DNA of 12,457 nt. It comes from Anaerolineaceae bacterium. Lineage in GTDB: Bacteria > Chloroflexota > Anaerolineae > Anaerolineales > Anaerolineaceae. The translations under genes and the position numbers were made by a program. Under the pieces are notes generated by a model, which worked only from the letters and a program-made list of their open reading frames with translations, did not search any database and was not told the DNA's origin. The stretch covers positions 1 to 12,457 of the forward strand of contig JAUXFJ010000021.1 of assembly GCA_030620065.1 (NCBI GenBank), in the 5' to 3' direction. Positions 1 through 7,284 of the stretch are shown here, piece by piece (the stretch's first letter is position 1; every line of letters starts with the position of its first letter).

Positions 1-282
1 AAACGCCGTGTTGCCATGTGCCAGTTATTGCTGATGAATCCCGACATTCTGCTGCTGGACGAACCCACCAATCACCTTGATATCCCGTCCTCTGCGGTGC
101 TGGAAGACGCCTTGCTCGAATTTGAGGGAACCATCCTGACCATTTCGCACGATCGCTATTTCCTCGACCGCATTGCCACACGCATTGTCTCACTTGGTAT
201 AATCGGATTGAAATCATTTCCGGGCAATTATTCAGACTATCAAACCAGGCAAACCCTAGCAGAACCGGGCGGAAGGTTATGA
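1..282 (+). CDS. ABC-F family ATPase, C-terminal fragment (5' end outside window)
   Basis: This is the end of an ABC-F protein, a soluble twin-ATPase without membrane segments that acts on ribosomes (translation factor or antibiotic-resistance type). The frame is open from base 1. It shows a Walker B box followed by the family hallmark (LLLDEPTNHLD), then the H-switch region (TISHDRYFLDRIA), and a short tail with the FPGNYSDY motif typical after the second ATPase domain. The LSGGE signature and everything before it lie off the left edge, so the subtype (Uup, EttA, YbiT or a resistance factor) cannot be decided. It has no long C-terminal extension beyond the FPGNY motif, which argues against a Uup-type coiled-coil tail. 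The stop is 7 bp before the next gene, so the two are probably co-transcribed. Confidence 0.93.
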   Translation, partial: KRRVAMCQLLLMNPDILLLDEPTNHLDIPSSAVLEDALLEFEGTILTISHDRYFLDRIATRIVSLGIIGLKSFPGNYSDYQTRQTLAEPGGRL

Positions 283-289
283 TCACAAT

Positions 290-868
290 ATGGTAGAGCA
301 AAAACGCATTATTTTGGCTATCAGCGGCGCCAGCGGCGCGATTTACGGCATACGCGCCCTGCAAATGCTCCAGTCCCTGGGGTTCGAGACCCACCTGGTG
401 ATCAGCAAGACCGCAGGTTTGGTGCTCAAGCAAGAGACTGACATGACTGCTGAAGCGCTGCAGGCAATCGCCAGCTTCTCCTACCAGCCTGATGACCTGA
501 CCGCGCCAATTGCATCCGGGTCATTTCATACAGATGGCATGTTAGTTGTGCCCTGTTCGATCAAAACGCTTTCCGGCATCGCCAACAGCTACGCCGAGAA
601 TCTCATCCAGCGCGCCGCGGACGTGTGCCTCAAAGAAGGCCGCCCCCTGCTGCTGGCAGTGCGCGAGGCACCCCTGCACAGCGGTCACCTGCACCAGATG
701 CAGCTAGCCGCTCAAGCCGGAGCAATCATCTTCCCGCCCGTGCCGTCCTTTTATGGCCATCCAGCCAGCATCGAGGAACTGGTCAACCAGACCATCGGGC
801 GTATGTTGATGCGCCTGGGAATTGAGAACGCTTATTATAAAGAATGGGGAAAAGATAAAGCACATTAG
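290..868 (+). CDS. ubiX: UbiX-like flavin prenyltransferase
   Basis: Flavin prenyltransferases join dimethylallyl phosphate to FMN, making the prenylated flavin cofactor of UbiD-type decarboxylases. The 192-aa length is normal. The Rossmann-like flavoprotein fold starts with GASGAIYG (13-20). Further on are SGSF (76-79), the conserved block VPCSIKTLSGIA (87-98) with RAADVCLKE (108-116), REAPLH (125-130; the usual form is RETPLH, so Thr is replaced by Ala) and PSFYGHPASI (152-161). The start is an ATG 13 bp after a GGAAGG ribosome site inside the end of the preceding ABC-F gene. No UbiD decarboxylase is visible in the window, so the client enzyme must be elsewhere. Function is known from the family; the specific pathway (quinone synthesis or aromatic acid decarboxylation) is not shown here. 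Confidence 0.92.
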   Translation: MVEQKRIILAISGASGAIYGIRALQMLQSLGFETHLVISKTAGLVLKQETDMTAEALQAIASFSYQPDDLTAPIASGSFHTDGMLVVPCSIKTLSGIANSYAENLIQRAADVCLKEGRPLLLAVREAPLHSGHLHQMQLAAQAGAIIFPPVPSFYGHPASIEELVNQTIGRMLMRLGIENAYYKEWGKDKAH

Positions 869-873
869 GCATT

Positions 874-932
874 AAAACTTTTTACTCTGTTTCCCCGCAC
901 TTAAAAGGTAAAAAGTTAGAGTAAAAAGTTTT
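874..932 (+). terminator. AT-rich long-stem hairpin after ubiX
   Basis: A perfect 15-bp inverted repeat (AAAACTTTTTACTCT at 874-888 against its complement at 918-932) encloses a 29-nt loop. The right arm ends in TTTT, and the structure begins 6 bp after the ubiX stop. A second copy of GTAAAAAGTT inside the loop (908-917) offers an alternative pairing. It is probably a weak or bidirectional terminator, but the stem is AT-rich and no clear U-tract follows it, so this is an inference. Confidence 0.5.
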
Positions 933-1045
933 GGTGAGTTCGGCAGGTTTTCTCGCTGCTATCGGAATAATGCTTCAGACGTATTGCGTTTTGGACTTGG
1001 TCGAGGAATTTTCTGGTTTTTTTGGGGGATGACCGTTCATAATTG

Positions 1046-1074
1046 TTGACTTTTAGCGGGGATTTTTATATAAT
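1046..1074 (+). promoter_or_regulatory. Sigma-70-type promoter of the nfeD-slipin operon
   Basis: TTGACT (1046-1051) and a perfect TATAAT (1069-1074) are separated by exactly 17 bp. Transcription should begin near 1081, leaving an untranslated leader of about 178 nt before the nfeD ATG. Confidence 0.75.
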
Positions 1075-1136
1075 GATATTAACATTATAAATATACTTAG
1101 TTATAAAAAAATCACTGTTGCACTTGATAGTTGAAT

Positions 1137-1197
1137 CTAGGTCTTGTATCATAATTGGATTTGGGCTTGAGCCTTACGCTTGACAATGATGACCTAG
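1137..1197 (+). other. Foldable element in the nfeD 5' leader
   Basis: CTAGGTC (1137-1143) pairs with GACCTAG (1191-1197), and after a 4-nt bulge ATCAT (1148-1152) pairs with ATGAT (1186-1190). The apical part contains a smaller GGCT/AGCC hairpin. No known riboswitch class is recognised. It could be an RNA control element or chance pairing. Confidence 0.35.
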
Positions 1198-1258
1198 TCG
1201 TTGGTTGAAGATAGATCATTCTATTGGATTGCCTGGATTTCGACAAGAAGGTCACAAT

Positions 1259-2563
1259 ATGAAACGCAGTTGGATATTCTTCTTATTAACATTGTTCTTG
1301 TTGCTTGCCTCAGCGTATCCCGTCCAGGCCGCCAGTGACCCTGTCATCGTGCTTGAAATTGAAGGCGTGATCAACCCCTTTAGCGCGCGCTATCTTGATA
1401 GAGGGCTGAGTCTGGCAGAGCAACAAGGGGCGCAATTAGTAATCATCACTCTAAACACCCCCGGCGGCTTGGAAACCTCCATGCGCGAGATGATCCAATC
1501 CATGCAGAAATCACCTTTGCCAATAGTCGTATATGTTACTCCCGACGGAGCCCGTGCCACGTCTGCTGGATTGTTTATCCTGATGGCTGCAGATTTTGCC
1601 GCCATGGCACCTGCCACAAATGTTGGCGCTGCCAGCCCGGTACCGTTTGGCGCTGAGATTAGTGATGTCATGGAGGAAAAAATCACTAGCGATGCGGCTG
1701 CCCTGATACGCAGCCTGGCTGAGAAGTATGGACGCAACGCAGAATGGGCTGAGGACGCTGTACGGAAAAGCCTTTCCCTGACCGCCTCAGAGGCGCTTAA
1801 TAAAAATGTGATCGAGTTTATTGCTGAAGATCTCCCCGCACTCCTCAGTCAACTTGACGGTCAGGTTGTTAAAGACCGGCAACTGATTACAACAGGTATT
1901 GAGGTGCAAGTCGAGCGCATGACCTGGATTGAGCGTTTCTATCATGTCATCACTGAGCCAAATATCGCCTATCTGCTGCTCTCGCTGGGGACAATCTTCC
2001 TGCTGGCAGAGCTGGCTGACCCGGGTTTAAGCATTGCAGGAATTGGGACTGTACTCTCATTCTTGATTGGCTTTATGGCTTTGGGAAGCCTGCCAGTCAA
2101 TTGGGTGGCTATCGCCTTGATTGTGCTTTCCGTGATCATGTTTGTGGTTGCCCTGCTCACAGACACCGAAGTTGTTGTGACCGTGCTTGGCCTGGTACCT
2201 TTTGTGTTGGGGTCGCTGCTGCTCTTCAGACCCTTCTCAATCACATCACCTGCGGTGCCGGATCTGAGAGTAAGCACCTGGTTGATCGTGGTCATGGCTC
2301 TTGGTATCGTTGGTTTTAGCCTGATCATTCTGCGTGCCATTATCATCGCCAGCAAGCGACCACCACGCATGGGTGCCGAGCGATTTATTGGTCACCAAGG
2401 TCAAGCCCTCACCGACCTCATTCCCAACGGTCAGGTCCAAATCGATCATCAAGAATGGAGCGCCATTTCTAAGCAAGGTGAGATCAAATCAGGTGAATTG
2501 GTTAATGTGGTCGGAGTCTCGGGTGTGAGATTGATTGTGACTCCACTTGATCAAGATCAGTGA
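1259..2563 (+). CDS. nfeD: NfeD-type membrane serine protease (ClpP-like plus NfeD domain)
   Basis: Long-form NfeD proteins are membrane-bound proteases with a Ser-Lys dyad that cleave the C-terminus of their partner stomatin. The 434-aa product has a signal peptide (residues 1-24, ending PVQAA), then a ClpP/SppA-like domain (about 27-200). That domain has TLNTPGG (65-70 region), the nucleophile in ATSAG (Ser102) and a lysine placed as in the archaeal homologue PH1510 (Lys141 in EEKITSD, followed by IRSLAEKYGRN). Four to six membrane helices follow (about 235-365), and a soluble OB-fold NfeD domain closes the protein (about 370-434). I chose the ATG at 1259 because AAGAAGG lies 7 bp upstream and the signal peptide starts there; the in-frame ATG at 1205 has no ribosome site and adds 18 polar residues before the signal peptide. 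The slipin gene follows 66 bp downstream, a conserved pairing. Confidence 0.93.
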   Translation: MKRSWIFFLLTLFLLLASAYPVQAASDPVIVLEIEGVINPFSARYLDRGLSLAEQQGAQLVIITLNTPGGLETSMREMIQSMQKSPLPIVVYVTPDGARATSAGLFILMAADFAAMAPATNVGAASPVPFGAEISDVMEEKITSDAAALIRSLAEKYGRNAEWAEDAVRKSLSLTASEALNKNVIEFIAEDLPALLSQLDGQVVKDRQLITTGIEVQVERMTWIERFYHVITEPNIAYLLLSLGTIFLLAELADPGLSIAGIGTVLSFLIGFMALGSLPVNWVAIALIVLSVIMFVVALLTDTEVVVTVLGLVPFVLGSLLLFRPFSITSPAVPDLRVSTWLIVVMALGIVGFSLIILRAIIIASKRPPRMGAERFIGHQGQALTDLIPNGQVQIDHQEWSAISKQGEIKSGELVNVVGVSGVRLIVTPLDQDQ

Positions 2564-2629
2564 CCTTGTTGAATATGATGTATTTAAGATGTCGTCAATT
2601 TTTCGTGAATATCTAAAAGGAGCTAAAAA

Positions 2630-3505
2630 ATGTTAGAAAACTTGTGGGATTTATCTTTGATTGCTCTGCTAAGTCTGGCTGGTGTAATCCTGTTGACCAT
2701 GGCAGTCCGTATCGTACCAGAATATAAACGCCTGGTAGTTTTTCGCCTGGGTCGCAGCATTGGCGCCAAAGGTCCGGGCATCGTTTTGCTAATTCCGTTC
2801 CTGGATCGGTCAGTCTCAGTCGATCTGCGCGAGGTCTTCTTTGATGTACCTCCACAAACCTGTATCACGTCCGACAACGCCTCAGTCAACATTGACTTTA
2901 TTGTCTACGATAAAGTCATCGACCCTGAACGCAGCGTTCTGGAAGTCGAAGACTTCACTGGAGCCGCGCGCGGCCTGGCCATCACCACCTTGCGTGCCGT
3001 TGTGGGCGCCATGGAACTGGATGACGTGCTTTCCAAGCGCGATGAGATCAACCAGATGCTGCATGAAAAGCTGGACGAAGTCACAGACCGCTGGGGTATT
3101 CGCGTCATGGCCGTCGAGATTAGTGAGGTCATCCCGCCGCGCCAAATCGAGGAAGCCATGACCCGCCAGATGGCTGCAGAGCGCAACCGCCGTGCCATGG
3201 TGGCAGAGTCAGAAGGCACGCGCGAAGCATCCATCAAGATCGCTGAAGGTGAAAAACAGGCTGCCATTCTCGGTGCTGAAGGTGACCGCCAGGCTGCCAT
3301 CCTGCGAGCTGAAGGGTATGCACTTGCGCTCGAGAAGATCTACGCAGTTGCTCAAGGTGTGGACAGCAAGACGCTCACCTTGCAATATCTGGATGTGCTT
3401 AAAGGTTTAGGCGATGGTGCTGCTACCAAGTTCATCATCCCCACCGAACTGCTCAACCTGGCGCAGCCCATCAGTGAGTTGGTCAAGAAGGCACATTCCA
3501 AGTAA
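2630..3505 (+). CDS. Slipin: stomatin-like SPFH membrane protein
   Basis: Slipins are SPFH/band-7 scaffold proteins that oligomerise on the inner membrane and organise membrane microdomains. The 291-aa protein has one N-terminal membrane helix (about 8-27) and the SPFH domain (about 28-190), including GPGIVLLIPFLDR and the stretch MAVEISEVIPPRQIEEAM. An Ala/Glu-rich coiled coil (about 175-235) contains two tandem 11-residue units (AEGEKQAAILG, AEGDRQAAILR). The hydrophobic tail includes ATKFIIPTELL (265-275), the region cut in archaeal homologues. Its start is supported by AAAGGAG 7 bp upstream. It sits directly behind nfeD in the same direction without a terminator between, so it is very likely the protease's partner and substrate. 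Confidence 0.94.
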   Translation: MLENLWDLSLIALLSLAGVILLTMAVRIVPEYKRLVVFRLGRSIGAKGPGIVLLIPFLDRSVSVDLREVFFDVPPQTCITSDNASVNIDFIVYDKVIDPERSVLEVEDFTGAARGLAITTLRAVVGAMELDDVLSKRDEINQMLHEKLDEVTDRWGIRVMAVEISEVIPPRQIEEAMTRQMAAERNRRAMVAESEGTREASIKIAEGEKQAAILGAEGDRQAAILRAEGYALALEKIYAVAQGVDSKTLTLQYLDVLKGLGDGAATKFIIPTELLNLAQPISELVKKAHSK

Positions 3506-3577
3506 TATATAAGCGTAAAAGCGCGGATGTAAATGGCTGATACCAGCCGCGGTTGTAGATATATTGTGCTTTTTTCA

Positions 3578-3608
3578 CGAAATCTCGGTGTATTCCACCG
3601 AGATTTCG
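3578..3608 (+). terminator. Strong hairpin after the slipin gene
   Basis: CGAAATCTCGGTG (3578-3590) and its perfect complement (3596-3608) form a 13-bp stem with a 5-nt loop, 72 bp after the slipin stop. A run of T precedes rather than follows the stem on the + strand, so it may act by RNA stabilisation or Rho-assisted termination rather than as a textbook intrinsic terminator. Confidence 0.6.
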
Positions 3609-3728
3609 CATTATTAACCGCTCAGACACGCTCAGATTGGATCAGCACCAAACCCTATTCTGCTGCTCATTAGTTTTTTCTCATCTTTGGCGAAATTAAA
3701 TAGTAAAAAATGTGTTATGCTACATGCG

Positions 3729-3744
3729 GATGGTGTTTACCATC
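3729..3744 (+). other. Short hairpin in the leader of the 56-aa gene
   Basis: GATGGT and ACCATC form a 6-bp stem with a GTTT loop, 43 bp before the start codon. A TATGCT (3716-3721), 7 bp upstream, could be a -10 box, but no convincing -35 lies at the right spacing. Confidence 0.25.
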
Positions 3745-3787
3745 TAAATCATATTTTCATTTTTTATATTTAAAAGGAGAAATTAAA

Positions 3788-3958
3788 ATGAAATTAAATG
3801 CACCTAAGTCTATAACCTTTCTTATTGCTGTAATCGTTGCGGCGGTTGGTATTCTCGCAGAAGCCTTATCCATTGCCTCACTTGCCCCCTATGCCTTCTT
3901 TATAGTAGTTGGCGCCTTCGTTCTATTGGCGCTTGCAACCCTCTTCAAAGGTCTATAG
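3788..3958 (+). CDS. Small two-helix membrane protein (56 aa), function unknown
   Basis: The protein is mostly two hydrophobic segments, about residues 8-28 and 32-53, joined by a short turn containing a Pro-Tyr. A basic N-terminus (KLNAPK) and a C-terminal Lys suggest insertion as a helical hairpin in the inner membrane. The ATG at 3788 is preceded by AAAAGGAG 7 bp upstream; an upstream in-frame ATG at 3710 has no ribosome site and would add unrelated residues. It is flanked by hairpins on both sides, so it looks like its own transcription unit. I do not recognise a characterised family. Confidence 0.78.
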   Translation: MKLNAPKSITFLIAVIVAAVGILAEALSIASLAPYAFFIVVGAFVLLALATLFKGL

Positions 3959-3980
3959 TCAATCCATTTTTTAGTTATTA

Positions 3981-4024
3981 GGGCTGCGTGTTTGGAGATT
4001 TTTCTTCAAGGGCGCAGTCCTTTT
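3981..4024 (+). terminator. Intrinsic terminator of the 56-aa gene
   Basis: GGGCTGCG (3981-3988) pairs with CGCAGTCC (4013-4020) with one G-U pair, and TTTTA follows at once. It begins 22 bp after the stop codon at 3958. The loop is long (24 nt) and holds CTTCAAG. Confidence 0.65.
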
Positions 4025-4060
4025 ATATTCCATGATCCCCCTCTAACCAACCTGCCAACT

Positions 4061-4103
4061 AAATCCCCATCTCATAAACACGGTAGCGCCGCATAGGTTC
4101 AAC
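4061..4103 (-). repeat. Direct repeat, left copy: detached 3' end of a GNAT gene
   Basis: These 43 bp match 12005-12047 at 40 of 43 positions in the same orientation. On the - strand they read out the last 14 codons of the acetyltransferase (VEPMRRYRVYEMGI) and, with 4059-4060, the same TAG stop. The homology ends abruptly at 4103/4104 and the frame then hits a stop within six codons, so no gene is left here. It is either an insertion-site duplication or the remnant of a second copy of the gene. Confidence 0.85.
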
Positions 4104-4228
4104 GTGATGCGCGGCAACTCAACAATCCTGAAGCTCTCAGCACCCGAGGTTGATATATCCTAACGGATACTGAAATGGAGCTGACGACAAAAGGATCATT
4201 GAGCTTAACATATCAGAAGTGCGAGTCA
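4104..4228. other. Intergenic stretch downstream of the glycosyltransferase gene
   Basis: No gene and no convincing terminator are visible. A short TATCC/GGATA hairpin lies at 4156-4169. This would be the left inner edge of the segment bounded by the GNAT repeats. Confidence 0.4.
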
Positions 4229-5374
4229 TCAATTGGCGCGGAATCTGGAGCACACCTGCTGATATAGATCATCATAAGTCTCGGATACCAGGGATAAGTT
4301 ATGCCGCAATGCCAAGCGACGGGAGGCGCGCCCCATAGTATAACGTTGTTCTATTGAGCGCAGCAGCTGGTCAGTAGCATCCGCCAATGCCCAGTCATCC
4401 TCTGGCGGCGCCAGATAACCATTAACACCAGATTGAATTAGGTCGGGTAAAGCTAGTGCATCAACGCCCACGACTGGCAATCCACAAGCCATGGCCTCCA
4501 GCACGACCAATCCCTGGGTCTCAATAGTGGATGCAGTGATAAAAAGGTCAGCTTGCCGATACACATCCGGCAGATGATCGTGGGACACCATCCCGACAAA
4601 CTGCACCTGCTCAGCTATGCCTAAGCTGGCTGCTAACTTCTTGAGCTTCTCTGCTTCCGGGCCATCCCCCACGATCAGCAAACGAATTTGAGGATGGTTG
4701 CCCTTCAAACTGGCAAATGCCTGCAGGACGATATCTACGCGCTTCTCATAACCCAGACGTCCTACATGTAAAAGAGTGAGCGAGTGTGCATCATTCTCAA
4801 AACCATCAGGCTTAGGCGAGTAAATATCCGTGTCCACGCCGTTAGAGACCACTTCCACCTGAACATGCAAGCCATGAGCAACCAGCATGCGCTTCATGGT
4901 CTCCGAAGGCACAGTGATTATAGGAAAGCGGTTGAAAAAAGTGGTAGTGTAACGCCAAGCCAGTTCTTCAGCTAGAGGAATTCTATCTAAATTAAGAGGA
5001 GCATACTGGAGAAAACCAGCGAGAAAGACATGGCATGTTCCTAAAATGGGAATCCCAAGCAGACGGGCAGCAGCCAGTGCCTGCACACCCATCGTACTCA
5101 TCGAGTGATTATGAATCATATCAGGCTTGAAGTTGGCTAGTTCCTGCACTACCGAGATAGGAGCTATAGGCACGCGCCCACCTGGAAAGCGTTCATAGTG
5201 CAGGGATCGCAAGCCAACGACATTCAAGTCGCTTTGCTCATGGGATGGATCGGCAGCGGTGTATACGACGACTTCGTGATTGCGTTTGCGAAGGCTGCGG
5301 GCCAGAGCTGCCACTGCGGTAGATACACCGCCCTGACCTTCGACAAAGGAATCTGTCATGAGTGCAATTCTCAT
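4229..5374 (-). CDS. GT4 glycosyltransferase, diacylglycerol glucosyltransferase-like
   Basis: A GT-B fold, retaining family 4 glycosyltransferase of 381 aa. Visible motifs are the N-terminal glycine loop EGQGGVST (12-19), HNHSMSTMG (88-96) in the acceptor domain, VSNGVD (176-181), VGRLGYEKR (204-212) with the Arg/Lys that hold the sugar-nucleotide phosphates, and the EX7E element as ETQGLVVLE (285-293). The ETQG form is typical of glucosyltransferases that glycosylate diacylglycerol to make glycolipids, for example the Acholeplasma monoglucosyl-DAG synthase, and also of mannosyltransferases of the PimB type. The exact sugar and acceptor are therefore inferred. The protein has no membrane helix and is probably peripheral on the cytoplasmic face. 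Its ATG overlaps the upstream gene's stop (ATGA), showing translational coupling. Confidence 0.9.
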   Translation of the reverse strand: MRIALMTDSFVEGQGGVSTAVAALARSLRKRNHEVVVYTAADPSHEQSDLNVVGLRSLHYERFPGGRVPIAPISVVQELANFKPDMIHNHSMSTMGVQALAAARLLGIPILGTCHVFLAGFLQYAPLNLDRIPLAEELAWRYTTTFFNRFPIITVPSETMKRMLVAHGLHVQVEVVSNGVDTDIYSPKPDGFENDAHSLTLLHVGRLGYEKRVDIVLQAFASLKGNHPQIRLLIVGDGPEAEKLKKLAASLGIAEQVQFVGMVSHDHLPDVYRQADLFITASTIETQGLVVLEAMACGLPVVGVDALALPDLIQSGVNGYLAPPEDDWALADATDQLLRSIEQRYTMGRASRRLALRHNLSLVSETYDDLYQQVCSRFRAN

Positions 5375-5694
5375 TGATCATTCATCCGGTTTGCCTGATG
5401 TGCATAGCGATCACCTGGTGAATCGAATGCAGAAAGGAAATCTGCTTCGGCTAAAGGAAATTCACGAGCAATGATTGGCAACAAATTATTAAGCAAGGCA
5501 ACACGCTCCTGGTGGCTCAAACCTGCCATTAATGTACCCAGGTTGTTCGCAACAACCTCAGTTAAAAAAGGTACATGCTGCTCTGGGGGAATCTTCTTCC
5601 AAACCTGCGGAAAAATATCTACAGCAAAGTCCACCAATTCCTTGGGCGACAAACGACGCGCTAGAGCCCTGCCTAATGAAAATATGCATTTCAT
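5371..5694 (-). CDS. Small protein of unknown function, coupled to the glycosyltransferase
   Basis: I do not recognise a named family. The 107-aa form begins at an ATG with GGAAGGA 7 bp upstream. It contains a basic start (GRALARRL), a helical stretch with PQVWKKIPPEQ, then NNLGTLMAGLSHQE and a C-terminal acidic/polar tail. An in-frame GTG at 5793 would give 140 aa and add a clear membrane helix (LKYLSLWLFLGLVLVM) followed by a positive residue, but it has no ribosome site. An ATG at 5730 is a third option. The stop overlaps the glycosyltransferase start by four bases, so the two products are made together and may form a complex at the membrane. Confidence 0.68.
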   Translation of the reverse strand: MKCIFSLGRALARRLSPKELVDFAVDIFPQVWKKIPPEQHVPFLTEVVANNLGTLMAGLSHQERVALLNNLLPIIAREFPLAEADFLSAFDSPGDRYAHQANRMNDQ

Positions 5695-5875
5695 AGAAAA
5701 TTCCTTCCATAATCCCCGGGGTAATGTCATGACAAGTACCAATCCGAGAAACAGCCAAAGGCTCAAATACTTGAGGTTTTCCAACTCTTGCACCCCAAGT
5801 TATAGCATTGCTTTATTCATACTTGACTTTCACAATTGCCATGGATGCAAAAAGCATACGCACAATACAGCCCTG

Positions 5876-5910
5876 GTCCACTCCTTCGCACTGCACCCGC
5901 AGGAGTGGAC
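5876..5910 (-). terminator. Perfect 10-bp stem hairpin
   Basis: GTCCACTCCT (5876-5885) pairs perfectly with AGGAGTGGAC (5901-5910) around a 15-nt loop. Neither strand has a T-run right after it, so termination is a guess; a protein binding site or an mRNA-stabilising structure is equally possible. Confidence 0.4.
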
Positions 5911-5922
5911 TAAAGCTATTTA

Positions 5923-5985
5923 CCTGATTTCAAATCAGGGTACGCAGAACCTGTGAGAAAATCTTATAGGTCTGCGTTTACCCTG
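5923..5985 (-). other. Compound inverted repeats
   Basis: CCTGATTT (5923-5930) and AAATCAGG (5932-5939) form a near palindrome. Overlapping it, CAGGGTA-CGCAG-A-ACCT (5936-5952) can pair with AGGT-CTGCG-TT-TACCCTG (5969-5985), leaving a 16-nt loop. The two structures share CAGG and exclude each other, like a switch or two halves of a degraded repeat element. Confidence 0.4.
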
Positions 5986-6030
5986 ACCTGATCCCGCCAG
6001 GCTTATGCCTTTTAATAAGCACAACCTTCT

Positions 6031-6273
6031 CTATGCCGGCCCAGGGTGCTCCGAATGCTTCGGCTCTTCTGACTTTTCCGTCTGCTTAATTGCCACATCG
6101 ACCAGGCTGCGAAACGCCAGTAATTGCTCACGCCACGCCGCCGTCAAATGCTGACGTGTCTCCTCAGGCAAAAGTGCCAGATGCGGGACAGGGACCGTAA
6201 GATGCAACAGGTCATAACGCTCTTCGGTTCGTTCTTCGATATTAATACCAACTTTTGGATCTTTACTAGACAT
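6031..6273 (-). CDS. Small charged protein (80 aa), function unknown
   Basis: No membrane segment or known domain is recognised. It begins with a polar, acidic stretch (NIEERTEERYD), then a short hydrophobic strand (LLHLTVPVPHLALL), an amphipathic helix (EETRQHLTAAWREQLLAFR and on to VDVAIKQ), and a Lys/Glu/His tail. AAGGAGA lies 7 bp before the ATG. A spacer of about 150 bp separates it from the DegV gene upstream, and hairpins follow its stop. The amphipathic helix would suit membrane-surface or partner binding; that is inference only. Confidence 0.72.
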   Translation of the reverse strand: MSSKDPKVGINIEERTEERYDLLHLTVPVPHLALLPEETRQHLTAAWREQLLAFRSLVDVAIKQTEKSEEPKHSEHPGPA

Positions 6274-6426
6274 AATTTATCTCCTTATGGTGAAATAAAA
6301 CAAGAATATGGTGTGTTTCTCCTACAAATTGGGGTTCTATCCGCTGATGTGCTGGTCTTGTCGACCAAATATTTTTTTGTTTAAGGATGAACATATTATT
6401 TACACGCATACCAATTTATATTCCTC

Positions 6427-7284
6427 TTATTGTGTGTAGAATACCAAACCAAGCGTCCCCGGGCCAGCGTGAGTACCAATTACTGGACCGGCATCTACGA
6501 TAAGCACCTCCTCTGCACAGCGAAAACGCGATTTTATCTGCGCACTCAGTTCCTGCGCTACATTATCGATCTCGCAGTGCAGAATAGAAGCATGAACTTC
6601 GGATGTGCCAACTCGTTCTTCCATCAACTCCAACATGCGGTTAATGGCACGCCTGCGCGTCCGCTGTTTCTCCAACGGCTCGATGCGCCCGTCTTTGACG
6701 TAAAGGATAGGCTTAATGCTCAACGCTGAGCCCAGAAAGGCTGTTGCACCACCGATGCGTCCACCTTTGTGTAGATATTCGAGAGTATCCACTGTAAAAA
6801 TGACGCTCATTTTTGAGATTAAATCATTGACAACCTGAACGACCTGATCGGCGTCTTGTCCGTCAGCTGCAGCCCGAGCAGCGGCGATGGCGATCATTCC
6901 AAGTCCCATCGAGACAGACCTGGAATCAATGACATGCACAGGCACATCTAAAAACTGTTCCTTCGCTGCCAATGCCGAATCGAGTGTTGCGCTCATTTGT
7001 TTCGAGATAACAACAGTTACAATCGCGTCTGCCTGCTTGGCAAGTTCGGTATACGTATGAATAAAATCTTGCGCTGTCGGCTGGGAAGTTGAGGGTAAGT
7101 GCTTGTTGGCACGTAATAGGCGGTAGAATTCTGCAGTGCTCAAGTTGACCCCCGCCTGGTAGGTTTTATCATTGAAATTGACATACACAGGTACGACATG
7201 AACCCCGTATTCTAATCCATGCGAAGGGGACAGCGAACAGGCACCGTCAGTCACAATGGCAACTTTATGTTTCTTATTAGACAT
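6427..7284 (-). CDS. DegV family fatty-acid-binding protein
   Basis: DegV proteins bind one fatty acid between two domains; the FakB members present it to the kinase FakA for phosphorylation and use in phospholipid synthesis. The 285 aa are normal length. Visible motifs are TDGACSL (12-18), the lipid-pocket motif PSTSQPTAQDF (64-74), SKQMSATLDSA (94-104), IDSRSVSMGLG (119-129), the central TLEYLHKGGRIGG (167-179) with the ALSIKPIL strand, and the C-terminal GTHAGPGTLGL (270-280). The ATG is preceded by TAGGAG 8 bp upstream. No FakA kinase is visible nearby. The gene lies 113 bp after the ABC1-kinase gene in the same direction. Confidence 0.94.
   Translation of the reverse strand: MSNKKHKVAIVTDGACSLSPSHGLEYGVHVVPVYVNFNDKTYQAGVNLSTAEFYRLLRANKHLPSTSQPTAQDFIHTYTELAKQADAIVTVVISKQMSATLDSALAAKEQFLDVPVHVIDSRSVSMGLGMIAIAAARAAADGQDADQVVQVVNDLISKMSVIFTVDTLEYLHKGGRIGGATAFLGSALSIKPILYVKDGRIEPLEKQRTRRRAINRMLELMEERVGTSEVHASILHCEIDNVAQELSAQIKSRFRCAEEVLIVDAGPVIGTHAGPGTLGLVFYTQ

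Larger units (their letters stand above)
933..1258 (+). other. Intergenic region: promoter and long leader of the nfeD operon
   Basis: No gene is visible here. The left third (933-1045) is featureless apart from T-rich runs. The rest holds the promoter at 1046-1074 and a leader of roughly 178 nt before the nfeD start at 1259. AT content is high around 1060-1110. Confidence 0.6.
5695..6030. other. Intergenic stretch rich in inverted repeats
   Basis: Apart from the possible N-terminal extension of the preceding protein (5695-5793), no gene is visible. The stretch holds several hairpins (5876-5910, 5923-5985, and GCTTAT/ATAAGC at 6001-6020) just after the stop of the 80-aa gene on the - strand. 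They probably end or stabilise its transcript. Confidence 0.5.

Noticed and set aside
1205..1258. 18-residue N-terminal extension of NfeD
   Set aside because: It has no ribosome site and would put polar residues before the signal peptide, while the ATG at 1259 has AAGAAGG at the right distance.
1390..2476. Several long frames antisense to or overlapping nfeD
   Set aside because: They are shadows of the well-supported nfeD reading frame, and their products are low-complexity or Ser/Arg-rich.
5471..5956. 161-aa + strand frame
   Set aside because: It overlaps the coupled - strand gene and the hairpin region, and its product shows no domain.
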